A stretch of DNA of 32,695 nucleotides, from NCBI RefSeq assembly GCF_000472385.1, contig NZ_AWZU01000067.1, positions 1-32,695 of the forward strand, given 5' to 3'. Numbering within the stretch: the stretch's first letter is position 1; each line of letters opens with the position of its first letter. The translations under genes and the position numbers were made by a program. Positions 1 through 8,615 of this stretch are shown piece by piece. The stretch comes from Bradyrhizobium sp. ARR65. Lineage in GTDB: Bacteria; Pseudomonadota; Alphaproteobacteria; Rhizobiales; Xanthobacteraceae. The notes beneath the pieces are model-generated. The model ran no database searches. It worked only from the letters and a program-made list of their open reading frames with translations, and was not told where the DNA came from.

Positions 1-419
1 GACCGCTAGTCTGCGGCACCCCCACTTTCATGTTAGCGAATTCCGGATAGTAATCCGAAAGCTTGGCCTGTAGAGGTAGGCGCCCTTTTTCCATCAGCGT
101 AAGCCCGGCGACCGCCACCATCGGCTTGGTCATGGAGGCGAGTGCAAACAGGGGCATTGAGTGGCATTGACGTTCCTTTTACCGGATCCATCTGCCCATA
201 TGGCTTGTAGTGAATCAGCTTGCCGTCTCTTGCAATTGCGACCACTGCGCCCGGCACGCGCTTGTCGGCTATCTCGCGAGCGAAGAAATCGTCAAGCCAG
301 ATGAGCCGCTGCTGTGAAATTCCGACCTCGTCGGCTCTGGCCTGCGGCAAGGGCGCAGCCTTTCCTTCTCCCTCGAACTTTGAATGGATTCCCGTCGTGT
401 AATTCTGGCACTCGGTCAT
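1..419 (-). pseudogene. Serine hydrolase (class C beta-lactamase family), frameshifted and cut by the window edge
   Basis: The N-terminal part reads as a beta-lactamase/esterase-type serine hydrolase: an opening helix (LDDFFAREIADKRVPGAVVA), then the strand AIARDGKLIHYKPYGQMD. In the starting frame the protein goes off-family after KGTSMPLNAP. Reading on in the next frame restores MPLFALASMTKPMV, which carries the catalytic S-x-x-K (SMTK), followed by LMEKGRLPLQAKLSDYYPEF. The cause is a tandem 10-base near-duplication at 151-170 (GGGGCATTGA then GTGGCATTGA); removing one copy restores the frame. The ATG at 417-419 has an in-frame stop shortly upstream, and no signal peptide is evident. Family members are usually about 380-430 residues, so roughly two thirds lies outside the window. 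Such proteins are esterases or peptidases more often than true beta-lactamases; the substrate is unknown. Confidence 0.8.
151..170. repeat. 10-base tandem duplication that breaks the serine hydrolase
   Basis: Two adjacent 10-base units, GGGGCATTGA and GTGGCATTGA, differ at one base. Ten is not a multiple of three, so the extra copy shifts the hydrolase frame just before its S-x-x-K motif. Confidence 0.8.
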
Positions 420-1546
420 GATCAGATCACGTCGCTACCACTACCGCATTGAGCGAAACACATTCTGGAAGCGTAGTCCGAAGCGCGCCTGAAGAGACGC
501 CACCACTCCACTTTTGCGATTGCCGGGCGATCTCGGCCAACGCCGCGAGGTCCAACCCGGCCAGGCGCTTTCCCGACGGCGCATCGTCCAAATCGACGCT
601 CGGTGAACGAGATCGGCATCCGAGGCCAACGCGCCCAGATTCAAGAGAAACAGAGCCGCTCTCAACAGAGCAGCGTCAACGGAATTGATTTGGATAGATC
701 GCGCAAGTGTCGTCCTTATGCGTTGCGGTGTACGAGACCTGAAGCGCACTGCGTCAAAGCAATCGGCGTGCCACAAAACACGTTGTTCGAGATTGTTTCT
801 AAAAGGCGCAGGTGCATGTGTTTTGCGATCCGTCGTCGGCCGAAGAGTGGCCCCTCGCTGTTGGCATCCGTACAGGAATGTGCAGAGAAGGATCGACAAC
901 ACGGCGGCGCGATGATAACGATCGCCAGATGTCCAGATCTACGGGTCATGGTTGGCGGCAGGGTGTTCTGCAGGTTCTCGTCGATATCTTGAAGCATTGC
1001 GGCCCTACTTCGATGATTTCGCCGCGAACAAGAGCTCGCGCAGTTGGGACTCTATTGTGCCGGACAGTCGTGAGGGAGGGACGCCGATTGGGGGCGAGGT
1101 CATCACGCTCGAGGAAGCACTTGCTGCTGAGGCTAGCACCAATCCTCTCCTACCATGCTCCGTGATGACAGTTTCGACCTCCCGTGGCGTCTCGAAGGTG
1201 CCGGCCAATTGCCATCGAGCCGGTCTTCTGGTTTGAGAGCAGCCCATCGCAACCACAGCAGTGTGTCCAGTCACGCAAGCCGTTTCAGCGTCGTGCTATC
1301 CCCCAGCGAGCGCAATTTGAGTATTGTGAGCTGCGTTGCTATGCAATTTTCACCTGCTCGTCGGCGACGTGCGCCAAAGTCGCGCGCGGATGCTCGGCGA
1401 GGACGGTATCCCTTTTTCTCGGTCGCCTGCTTGGAATCCTTCGTTGAAGCCGGAAAAATCGTTGAATGTATGCGTGATCTTCGCGCCTATTGCAGGAAAA
1501 CCAATCGACCTTGCGATTAGAAGAGCTCTCGAAAAGGAGATTGCAA
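420..1546. other. Long stretch without a convincing gene; possible gene remnant at 430-690
   Basis: No ORF here looks like a recognisable family. On the minus strand between about 690 and 430 two frames read plausibly if joined near 600: NLGALASDADLVHRA, then DDAPSGKRLAGLDLAALAEI and on to a stop near 430. This may be the tail of a degraded gene, but I cannot name the family. The rest up to the alanine dehydrogenase shows no gene. I looked for an Lrp/AsnC-type regulator, which often sits beside ald, and did not find one. Confidence 0.3.
1536..1539 (+). promoter_or_regulatory. Ribosome binding site deciding the TTG start of ald
   Basis: AAGGAGA with core GGAG at 1536-1539 lies seven bases before TTG at 1547. 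That start gives the family-typical N-terminus (M)KIGVPREIK, whereas the ATG at 1490 adds 19 atypical residues. Confidence 0.75.
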
Positions 1547-2659
1547 TTGAAGATCGGTGTCCCCAGGGAAATCAAGACACATGAGTATCGGGTAGGCCTT
1601 ACGCCTGGAGCCGTCCGCGAATACGTAGCGGCTGGTCACAGTGTCGTTGTCGAGACGAATGCGGGCGCCGGCATTGGCGTGACCGATGACAACTATCGCA
1701 AGGCCGGTGCAACAATCCTGGGCTCTGCTCGAGAAGTTTTTGCGTCGAGCGAGATGGTCGTGAAGGTCAAGGAGCCCCAGCCACCCGAATGGGCACAGCT
1801 CCGAGAAAACCAGATCCTCTTCACTTATTTGCATCTGGCCCCTGACCGGCCCCAGGCCAATGGCCTTCTGAAGTCTGGATGCACCGCGATTGCTTACGAG
1901 ACCGTGACTGATGCGAATGGAGGGCTTCCGCTGCTTGCGCCGATGAGCGAGGTGGCGGGCAGGCTCGCGATCGAGGCAGCGGGTAGCGCGCTGAAGCGGT
2001 ATGCGGGCGGGCGGGGTTTGTTGATTGGTGGTGTCCCAGGTGTCCAGCCCGCTCGTATCGTCGTGATCGGAGGCGGCGTGGTCGGCACGCATGCTGCACG
2101 AATGGCGGTTGGTTTGGGTGCCGAAGTCTCAATCCTCGACCGTTCGATACCGCGGCTGCGCGAGCTGGATGAGCTTTTCGAGGGACGTGTTCGTACCAGG
2201 TACTCGACGTTAGAGGCCATCGAGGAGGAGGTATTTGCTGCCGACGTGGTGATTGGCGCGGTGCTGATTCCTGGAGCGAGCGCGCCGAAGCTTGTCAGCC
2301 GCGGCATGTTGAGGTCGATGCGCAAAGGCTCTGTCATGATCGATGTGGCCATCGATCAGGGCGGATGCTTCGAGACATCACGTCCGACGACGCACGCTGA
2401 ACCAACTTACGAGGTGGATGGCGTCATACATTACTGCGTGGCGAATATGCCGGGAGCCGTCCCGGTAACCTCAAGCCAGGCGCTAAATAACGCCACGCTG
2501 CCCTTCGGCTTGGCTCTCGCCAACAAGGGATTTGCAGCTGTGCTCGAAAATCCGCACCTGCGCGCAGGCCTCAATGTCTATCGAGGCCGGCTCACCTCCA
2601 GAGCGGTGGCCGAGAGTCTCGGCCTGCCATACTCACCAATCGATCAGGCCGCGGCTTGA
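1547..2659 (+). CDS. ald: Alanine dehydrogenase
   Basis: NAD-dependent L-alanine dehydrogenase catalyses reversible oxidative deamination of alanine to pyruvate and ammonium in the cytoplasm; in legume bacteroids the enzyme is linked to alanine formation. From the TTG start the protein has 370 residues, the usual family length. Hallmarks are KIGVPREIKTHEYRVGLTP at the N-terminus (Arg15), VKVKEPQ with Lys75, FTYLHLAPD with His96, the Rossmann loop VVIGGGVVGTHAARMAVGLG, and the C-terminal VANMPGAVPVTSSQALNNAT. Lys75 and His96 fall at the positions of the substrate-binding and catalytic residues in characterised enzymes. The gene stands alone and ends in a strong terminator. No sigma-54 promoter was seen upstream; the nearest look-alike, near 1420, lacks the -12 GC. 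Confidence 0.95.
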   Translation: MKIGVPREIKTHEYRVGLTPGAVREYVAAGHSVVVETNAGAGIGVTDDNYRKAGATILGSAREVFASSEMVVKVKEPQPPEWAQLRENQILFTYLHLAPDRPQANGLLKSGCTAIAYETVTDANGGLPLLAPMSEVAGRLAIEAAGSALKRYAGGRGLLIGGVPGVQPARIVVIGGGVVGTHAARMAVGLGAEVSILDRSIPRLRELDELFEGRVRTRYSTLEAIEEEVFAADVVIGAVLIPGASAPKLVSRGMLRSMRKGSVMIDVAIDQGGCFETSRPTTHAEPTYEVDGVIHYCVANMPGAVPVTSSQALNNATLPFGLALANKGFAAVLENPHLRAGLNVYRGRLTSRAVAESLGLPYSPIDQAAA

Positions 2660-2703
2660 TCCCAGAGGCCTCCGTTGTGGGGCGTTTCCTCCCAGACTTG
2701 GCG

Positions 2704-2732
2704 GGGCCACTCCTTCGGGAGTGGCCCTTTTT
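2704..2732 (+). terminator. Rho-independent terminator after ald
   Basis: A 10-base-pair perfect stem (GGGCCACTCC, loop TTCG, GGAGTGGCCC) is followed directly by TTTTT. It lies 45 bases after the ald stop codon. Confidence 0.9.
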
Positions 2733-3197
2733 CGGCGCCGAATATGGACGAGCGCCTAATATGGAAGGTTTTCCGTGCGGCCGTGGAGCGCGACGGGCGC
2801 GCTGTCCGGACCAAAGATCTCACCGACGACGATGTCTCTGCTCGAAGCAAGTTTCCTCCTGATCGAGGGAGATAGGAGAACAACGCTGCGTTGATTTCTG
2901 CCGGAAAATCAGAAGGTGGGCCGAAGCCTGACGACTGCTGGCTAGTCGAAGCGGTAATCGCGCCGATCCTTATCGTGTGGTGATCTCGAATCGGGGCCTC
3001 ATCAATCTTGATCACCTGACCCATGCCATTCCCATCGTTCATCTTTGCTCCTTCATTCTAGAAGAAGCCGTCGATCCTGAAAGTGCGAAAGAATCTGCAA
3101 TTATCGGAGATTCTTGTAAGCACGCGCTTGCTGATCCAGAGCCGATGCTGCCGAAGCAAATGCTGATGATGTGGATTGGGATGTTGGTTCGCAGACA
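2733..3197. other. Intergenic, nothing recognised
   Basis: Between the ald terminator and the 3' end of the prolyl oligopeptidase. The short ORFs on both strands have no family-like sequence, and no RNA gene or promoter stands out. Confidence 0.5.
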
Positions 3198-5324
3198 TCA
3201 GTCATCGACAAGTCGCCGGAACATATAGGTATATTCGAGAGCCACCTGACGTGCAGATTCGATGAGATTTGCAGCGGCACTATGCCCCCCGTCGATGTTC
3301 TCATAGTAGAAATAGGGCTGGCCAAGCTCAGCTAACCTCGCGGCTGCCTTGCGGCCGTGGGCGGGATGTACGCGGTCGTCGTTGGTGGAGGTGAGAATGA
3401 ATGGAGCGGGGTAGGTCTTGCCCGACACCAGCTTCTGATAGGGCGAGTAGGTCTCGAGCCACTCGCGCTGTTCGGGAATGGCGGGGTCGCCATACTCGCC
3501 GATCCAGGAGGCCCCGGCCGCCAGTCTGGTGAACCGAACCATGTCGAACAGCGGTACCTGCGCGATGGCGGCATTGAAAAGGTCGGGTCGTTGAGTAATG
3601 GCGGTCCCCACCAGCAGACCTCCTTGGCTGCCGCCAACTACGCCCAACCGGCGGGGAGAGGTGATCTTTCGCCGGATCAGATCCTCCGCAACGGCGATAA
3701 AATCATCCCATGTGCGCTGCTTCGTTGCCCCCTGGGCGGCCTCGTGCCACCGCGGCCCGAACTCGCCGCCGCCGCGCAGGTTCGCGATGACGTATGCATT
3801 ACCGTGCTCGAGCCAGAGCCGTCCCGTGAGCCCCGCATAAGACGGCAGCAGTGGAACCTGAAACCCTCCATACCCGTAAAGAAGGGTCGGGATCGATCCA
3901 TCAAACCTCGCGGTCCTGGGCCGCACCAAAAAGTAAGGAACTCGGGTGCCGTCGCGCGAAGTTGCCTCGAATTGCTCCACCAGATGCCCAGACGCATTGA
4001 ACCTAGGCGGTGAGGACTTCATTTTTGCGAGTCGTTCGGTTACCGCATCGAAGTACCAGAGTGAGGCGGGCTCGAGAAAGCTGGAAACCGTGAACATCAC
4101 CTCGTCCGTTTCATTCGATGCGGAAGACAGACCGACACTCGCATTCTCCGGAAGCTGGACCGGGGTGGCCTGCCAGGCGCCCTGATCATATTTGTAGACG
4201 AACGCCTTGCTCTGAACATTGTCGAGAATTGTGAGAAACAACAAGTTTCTGGTAGTGTCGAGCCCGCTGACCGCTTGCCGAGATCCGGGCTTGAAGACGA
4301 GTGACGGTCTGGCGCCCAGCGGGTCCTGCTTCCATTCCGCCAAGTCATACGAGATGATCGAGCCGCTTGCGAACGGGATGCCGCCGGACGGTGGTGTCCA
4401 CTCCTCCTTTAGGGTCACGAGCAGGCGGCCACTGGCGATACCGACGATGCTCGCCTTCTTTGGAAGGTTGAGCTTGATCGGCTCTTTGGGCCCGAAGAGC
4501 ACATACTCACGCTCGAACGTGCTGATTGCGCGCAGCGCGCCGGTCGCATGGACCTTGCCTTCATTGTCGCTCAACACGAATGGCAAGACCTGGACATCGG
4601 TCCGTGCTCCACGAAAGACCTCGCGCGCCTCAACGAGCGACTGGGCGCGCTTGAGCTCCTTCACGACGAAAGGGTAGCCAGCCGGCGTCATCGTCCCTTC
4701 GCCCCAATCCCGTGAAATCAGAATCGTGTCGCGGTCGACCCAACTCACGTTCTGCTTTCCCTCCGGCAAATCGAAGCCTGTCGTGACGAAGGCTTTGGCG
4801 TCCGCGTCGAACTCGCGCACCACATGGGCATCTTTGCCGCCGTCGGAAAGTGCGAGTAGACACAGGCGTTCTTCGGGTGGGAGGCAATCGGCTCCTTCAA
4901 AGACCCAATTCTTCTTTTCCAGGGCAGCCAGAGCGTCCAGGTCTAGGATGGTGTCCCACCGAGGGCTCTGGGTCCAATAGCTTTCGATTGTGGTACGCTG
5001 CCAGACTCCGCGCACCTGCTTCTCGTCCTGCCAGAAATTCTCGAGACCGCGCCGTCCAAATGAAACGTACGGAATCCGATCGTTGGCCTGGAGAATCTTG
5101 AGCGCCTCCTCGTTGAGGCGCTGATAGCGAGAATCCGACTGGAGCACACCGAGCGTCTTGTCGTTCTCCGCGCGCGCCCAAGCCAATGCGCGCGGCCCTT
5201 CAATCTCTTCGAGCCAAATGTAAGGATCGACGGCCTCTGTCCCAGCCGGCAGCGTCTTGGGCGTTGCCGGGGAAATCAAATAGGTCATGGATAGCGACGC
5301 TGCGACGAGAAGCGCGTTTTTCAT
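3198..5324 (-). CDS. Exported prolyl oligopeptidase, S9A family
   Basis: Serine peptidase that cleaves short peptides after proline. From ATG 5324 the protein has 708 residues: a signal peptide (MKNALLVAASLSMTYLISPA), a beta-propeller domain, then a C-terminal alpha/beta-hydrolase domain. The catalytic triad is visible: Ser about 566 in GGSQGG, Asp about 649 in TSTNDDRVHPAHG, and His about 681 in DGGHSAAAN. YGYGGF and NLRGGGEFG are further family signatures. The start at 5324 is preferred over the upstream ATG at 5393 because it has AGGA eight bases before it and begins the signal peptide directly. Export suggests a periplasmic enzyme. A near-consensus sigma-54 promoter lies about 120 bases upstream, predicting expression with nitrogen-fixation genes. 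A fragment of a related gene occurs at 29171. Confidence 0.93.
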   Translation of the reverse strand: MKNALLVAASLSMTYLISPATPKTLPAGTEAVDPYIWLEEIEGPRALAWARAENDKTLGVLQSDSRYQRLNEEALKILQANDRIPYVSFGRRGLENFWQDEKQVRGVWQRTTIESYWTQSPRWDTILDLDALAALEKKNWVFEGADCLPPEERLCLLALSDGGKDAHVVREFDADAKAFVTTGFDLPEGKQNVSWVDRDTILISRDWGEGTMTPAGYPFVVKELKRAQSLVEAREVFRGARTDVQVLPFVLSDNEGKVHATGALRAISTFEREYVLFGPKEPIKLNLPKKASIVGIASGRLLVTLKEEWTPPSGGIPFASGSIISYDLAEWKQDPLGARPSLVFKPGSRQAVSGLDTTRNLLFLTILDNVQSKAFVYKYDQGAWQATPVQLPENASVGLSSASNETDEVMFTVSSFLEPASLWYFDAVTERLAKMKSSPPRFNASGHLVEQFEATSRDGTRVPYFLVRPRTARFDGSIPTLLYGYGGFQVPLLPSYAGLTGRLWLEHGNAYVIANLRGGGEFGPRWHEAAQGATKQRTWDDFIAVAEDLIRRKITSPRRLGVVGGSQGGLLVGTAITQRPDLFNAAIAQVPLFDMVRFTRLAAGASWIGEYGDPAIPEQREWLETYSPYQKLVSGKTYPAPFILTSTNDDRVHPAHGRKAAARLAELGQPYFYYENIDGGHSAAANLIESARQVALEYTYMFRRLVDD

Positions 5325-5442
5325 ACTAGTTTTCCTGGATGCGTCCCATCGCGGGTATTGCGAGGACGGCGGTAGCAGACGAAAGAGTTGCATTCGGTTT
5401 CAACAGCGGACGCGTGTACCGCGCCCGCTGGAGCCTCGACGA

Positions 5443-5459
5443 AGCAAGCAGCGTGCCGC
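5443..5459 (-). promoter_or_regulatory. Sigma-54 (-24/-12) promoter for the prolyl oligopeptidase
   Basis: On the minus strand the sequence reads CGGCACG-CTGC-TTGCT, against the consensus TGGCACG-N4-TTGCW. The GG and GC are exactly ten bases apart and only the first base differs. The predicted transcript start is near 5432, about 108 bases before the ATG. No perfect TGT-N10-ACA activator site was found in the 170 bases upstream; TGT-N10-AAA at 5515-5530 is the closest. Confidence 0.7.
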
Positions 5460-5611
5460 TTGAAATTTGGGAGGCTCTCCAGTCGCTTGCTACTTTGCGT
5501 TCAGCGTGAACTGTTGTACGTGGTCTCAAACCTGACAGCCGCGCTTTTAAGAAGACATTCAATTGCGCGGCAGGAAGCCCGCCTTTTGGCTGAAGCGCGA
5601 CAAGGTAACAG

Positions 5612-6178
5612 TCAACGCCCAGCTAACGGAGGCAATGAAGATTGTTTGTGGAGGAGCTTTCGTTCGTTGCCGGAACGACGCCAACCGGCGATCTGCTCCG
5701 GCCTGGCCGCTAAGGCGCAAATCGATTCGGACGAGTATAGAAACAAACCAACCTGCTTTCGGCCTTGACTAAAGAATGCTCGACCCGAGGTCGGTATTCG
5801 CCCGTCCTTTGACCAACGGCGGAGTTCGGCTGCAGTGATCGAAAGTATCTCTTGAACCATTCTTGTGAGGTGCTCGCGCTGAAGACGGTTGAGCTTTTCT
5901 TCGACGGCGGCGGACGCGTTCAGGATAGCGGGTACGGATGCTTCTGGACATTGGATGGTAATGCCAGATTGAGTGGGGATCACAATGCACTTCAGCCTCT
6001 GACGAAAGGCCGACCTGACCAGTTGAATGGCTTGAACGGCCTTTTTGGCGCTTCCGGAGGTCAAGTGCACTGACGGAATAAATTCGACCGTGCGCGACGT
6101 TGGGAGCTTGGATAGATCAAGGTACCGAGATCCGGGCATTCCGTCGTGCATTCTTGTCTCATCGCGCAGAGGCGGCAT
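5612..6178 (-). CDS. Hypothetical protein with a helix-turn-helix-like C-terminus
   Basis: 188-residue ORF that I cannot assign to a family. The first half is mixed alpha/beta (VEFIPSVHLTSGSAKKAVQA, then CIVIPTQSGITIQCPEASV). The second half begins with a helical stretch (VEEKLNRLQREHLTRMVQEI), followed by LSITAAELRRWSKDGRIPTS and then a strand and helix ending ESICALAARPEQIAGWR. The segment ITAAELRRWSKDGRIPTSG resembles the recognition helix and turn of MerR-like or excisionase-like DNA-binding domains, which is an inference. The true start is unclear: the region upstream is open in another frame (see 6179-6363), so the gene may be the 3' part of a frameshifted longer gene. Confidence 0.5.
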   Translation of the reverse strand: MPPLRDETRMHDGMPGSRYLDLSKLPTSRTVEFIPSVHLTSGSAKKAVQAIQLVRSAFRQRLKCIVIPTQSGITIQCPEASVPAILNASAAVEEKLNRLQREHLTRMVQEILSITAAELRRWSKDGRIPTSGRAFFSQGRKQVGLFLYSSESICALAARPEQIAGWRRSGNERKLLHKQSSLPPLAGR

Positions 6179-6363
6179 AAGAGCGAAAAGACCGCCGGCA
6201 TTCGGTCGGCCTCGCGGACCAATGTGGTCGCCAATTGGGCGAGCAGGTCAACTACCAATTCTTGATGTTGCTCCCGGTTGCAATCAGCGCGAAGCGCCGG
6301 GCGGCCTTTCGGCAGTGCCTGCCAAACGACTGTACCAACGATCGGTAACGTTGCACAAAGCAT
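6179..6363 (-). pseudogene. Possible 5' part of the preceding gene in another frame
   Basis: An ATG at 6363 has AGGAG five bases upstream on the minus strand (CAGGAGCAGT then ATG), the best ribosome binding site in this area. It opens a 100-residue frame (to 6061) beginning MLCATLPIVGTVVWQALPKG, with a helical part DLLAQLATTLVREADRMPAV. It overlaps the 188-residue ORF in a different frame and degrades into unlikely sequence. One indel near 6180-6200 would fuse the two into a protein of about 245 residues. This is an inference. Confidence 0.3.
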
Positions 6364-6906
6364 ACTGCTCCTGAGGAGGTTGGGTTCGAGACAAAACCCA
6401 CCAACGATTGGCTAACTGCGCTGGTAGCATGAACTCGGCTCAGGGGTTTCCTAGTGCTCGATCCTCGCTGTGAACGATGCCGAGTTCGCGAGGCGCGAGG
6501 GGGGCGCACTTCTGGGGAATGATCAGGAGCACGCCTGCTCCTCGTGCTCGCGGCGGCGTTCGGCGGGGCCGCAATGTCGGTGCAGGCGGCGGCGCCGGTC
6601 TAGGCCCATACTGACACAACGTCGTTCCGCACGAGGTGAGTAGCGAGCGATACGTAAGGTCGTCCGTCACGAGGACGTGCGCCAGAATGAGCAACACCGG
6701 CGAATGTCTGCGCGTTGCCGCTCTAGGCATTGCACGGATTTGGGCGAGAGCCGCCTCTAACAGTGACTACGGCTGACAACTCCAGCATCTCACATATTCG
6801 ATCAGCGTCGCTTGAACCGTGGACGGCCATAGGCAAGTTGTGCCCGCCCTAGTCGCGAAACCTCCTCGTCTCCCAGGAACACACATTGCGTGCCGCTCGA
6901 GGCCTC
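6364..6906. other. Intergenic region with an OmpW signal-peptide fragment
   Basis: No intact gene. It contains the 6538-6603 fragment listed separately and leads into the promoter at 6907. A weak hairpin around 6376-6405 resembles a tRNA T-arm (GGTTCGAGAC), but no tRNA can be folded around it. Confidence 0.5.
6538..6603 (+). pseudogene. Fragment of an OmpW-like gene (signal peptide only)
   Basis: Reads LLVLAAAFGGAAMSVQAAAP then V-stop. It matches the signal peptide of the OmpW-like gene at 10043 (LLVLAAAFGGAATSVQSA); the first 35 bases differ at one position. The sequences diverge after the signal-peptide region, so this is a remnant of a second gene copy or of a recombination event. Confidence 0.65.
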
Positions 6907-6922
6907 TGGCGCGCGCCTTGCT
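6907..6922 (+). promoter_or_regulatory. Probable sigma-54 promoter upstream of the thioredoxin gene
   Basis: TGGCGCG-CGCC-TTGCT matches TGGCACG-N4-TTGCW at all but one defined base, with correct GG-N10-GC spacing. The predicted start is near 6933, about 150 bases before the ATG at 7084. No TGT-N10-ACA was found in the 150 bases upstream, so it is weaker than the sites at 8616 and 18206. Confidence 0.45.
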
Positions 6923-7083
6923 TGAGGAGAGCGATCAGGCTGCCATTTGTCGTATTCCGCTATCCTCGACGGGGTCCGATGTCCTCGACACGGTTGGCGG
7001 CTGATGGGCCGGGCCCTGGCGCGATGCCGGTCGATTCTGCGCGCTAGCTCGGTATTAAAGTCCACCGTTAGCAGGAGGAAGCC

Positions 7084-8322
7084 ATGATTCCATCCCCAAC
7101 CCCGAAGTCCGCGCAGGGGACTCGAATCTGGTCCAGACGTCTCTATGCCGTGGTGTTCCTCGCAATCCTGATCGCTCTCATGCCCCAACGTTTGGGAGTG
7201 GGCTTGGAAGCCAATATGGTGCTGGACATAGGCTCGCCGGCACCTCCGATCAAAGTGGAGAAGTGGCTCCGTGGGCAGCCCCTCAAGAATTTTCAGACCG
7301 GAAAAACGTACGTTGTCGAATTCTGGGCAACGTGGTGCGCGCCATGTCTTAGGGCGCTACCCGAACTCGTCCAGCTACAAGAGAAATATAGAGACCTCGG
7401 ACTTGAGGTCGTAGGTGTCCTAGCTGCTGAAGCTGCGACCGGCGGCGATGTCCGCAACCGGGTCGATGCGTGGCTTACCAAGAACGTCCCGAATCTCAAT
7501 TATCGGATTGCATTCGACTCTACGGGCGAAATGGAAAAGCTATGGATGGACGCCAGTCTTTCCCCCGGAATCCCCACCTCCTTCGTTGTCGATCGTGACG
7601 GCCGCATCGCGTTCATCGGTCATCCATCGGTGCTCGATGACGTCTTGTCGAAAATTTTCGACGTCTGGCATACCAGGTATGAACCCAAAGCAGCCGATCC
7701 GGCGGAGGGCGAGCGCGTCACGCACGAACTGATATTTGCCGAACCGCCCCCTGTGTTGGAGGCCGCAGATTTGGCCGCCGTGCTTTCGGTCGTCGAAGAG
7801 GCGGTCGCTCTGAGGCCGGACGATGTCAATTTGCGCGCGCTTCAAGCAGACCTGTTACTTCACACGATACGTGATTTTCAGGCAGGGGTACTGGTAATGC
7901 ATCGATTGGCTCGCGATGCCATCGAGCGAAACTCGGAGATATGGATGGCCAGTGCCATGGGTCAGCTTTTTGATCCGGCCAAGGACAACTCCCAGTTTCC
8001 GGTTGCCGATCGCTTTGCCATCGGTAAGGAATTGTCCGAACACATCCTCGCACTCGATCCTCCGCAGCGCGAAGACGGCCCCAAGTTCCTCTCCTATGCG
8101 GCCGTCGCTCAGTACTATTACGAGAGCGGCAACGTGGATCGGGCGATCGAGTTGGTCGGGCGAGCCCTGAAGTCGTTAGATGGTCCGGAAACTATTCCGG
8201 CCGAGTTAAAAGAGCAGATTCAGTCGCAGCTGCTGAAGTCGCTGACCAACTACTTTTGCGATATTCCGCCAAGCAAAGCGATTGGAAGCCTTGAGGTGCG
8301 GTCCCCGTACGAGCAAAGGTGA
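7084..8322 (+). CDS. TlpA-like thioredoxin-fold protein with C-terminal helical repeats
   Basis: Membrane-anchored thiol-disulfide oxidoreductase, 412 residues. A single hydrophobic segment at about 21-37 (AVVFLAILIALMP) serves as signal anchor, placing the rest in the periplasm. The thioredoxin/AhpC-TSA domain spans about 46-195, with active site W84-C-A-P-C88 (FWATWCAPCLRALPEL) and the cis-proline loop GIPTSFVVDRDG near 162-173. From about 215 to 400 the protein is helical and TPR-like (for example AVAQYYYESGNVDRAIELVG), which suggests a partner-binding module and is longer than simple TlpA proteins. The ribosome binding site AGGAGGAA sits just before ATG 7084. The partner is unknown. Confidence 0.85.
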   Translation: MIPSPTPKSAQGTRIWSRRLYAVVFLAILIALMPQRLGVGLEANMVLDIGSPAPPIKVEKWLRGQPLKNFQTGKTYVVEFWATWCAPCLRALPELVQLQEKYRDLGLEVVGVLAAEAATGGDVRNRVDAWLTKNVPNLNYRIAFDSTGEMEKLWMDASLSPGIPTSFVVDRDGRIAFIGHPSVLDDVLSKIFDVWHTRYEPKAADPAEGERVTHELIFAEPPPVLEAADLAAVLSVVEEAVALRPDDVNLRALQADLLLHTIRDFQAGVLVMHRLARDAIERNSEIWMASAMGQLFDPAKDNSQFPVADRFAIGKELSEHILALDPPQREDGPKFLSYAAVAQYYYESGNVDRAIELVGRALKSLDGPETIPAELKEQIQSQLLKSLTNYFCDIPPSKAIGSLEVRSPYEQR

Positions 8323-8503
8323 GCGAGAGATATTAGTCTGAACTGAGTTAATCCGCGGTTCGCGTTGAAAAGAACATTGGCTGAGCACGCCTGATCCGGC
8401 ACGTTATTCAACGCTCGGGCTCTACTTCTATGAAGTTGCAAACGTCATTTCTGCGGGTCGCGGACGTTCGCGCGGCTAATGACGGTCCCGCCCGACCTGC
8501 GCT

Positions 8504-8519
8504 TGTTGCATCCGCGACA
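8504..8519 (+). promoter_or_regulatory. NifA-type upstream activator site
   Basis: TGT-TGCATCCGCG-ACA, a perfect TGT-N10-ACA. It is centred about 130 bases before the predicted start of the sigma-54 promoter at 8616, a normal distance for NifA. Confidence 0.6.
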
Positions 8520-8615
8520 ATATACAGTGTTGTTTTGGAGCGCGCGGCTACGTGTCGCGCTCAGGATGAGCGACTTCCTTTGGCAAATGAACGGAGTTAG
8601 CCCGGTTTTCGCGAC

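Noticed and set aside
6376..6405. tRNA T-arm-like GGTTCGAGAC
   Set aside because: No acceptor, D or anticodon arms can be placed around it.
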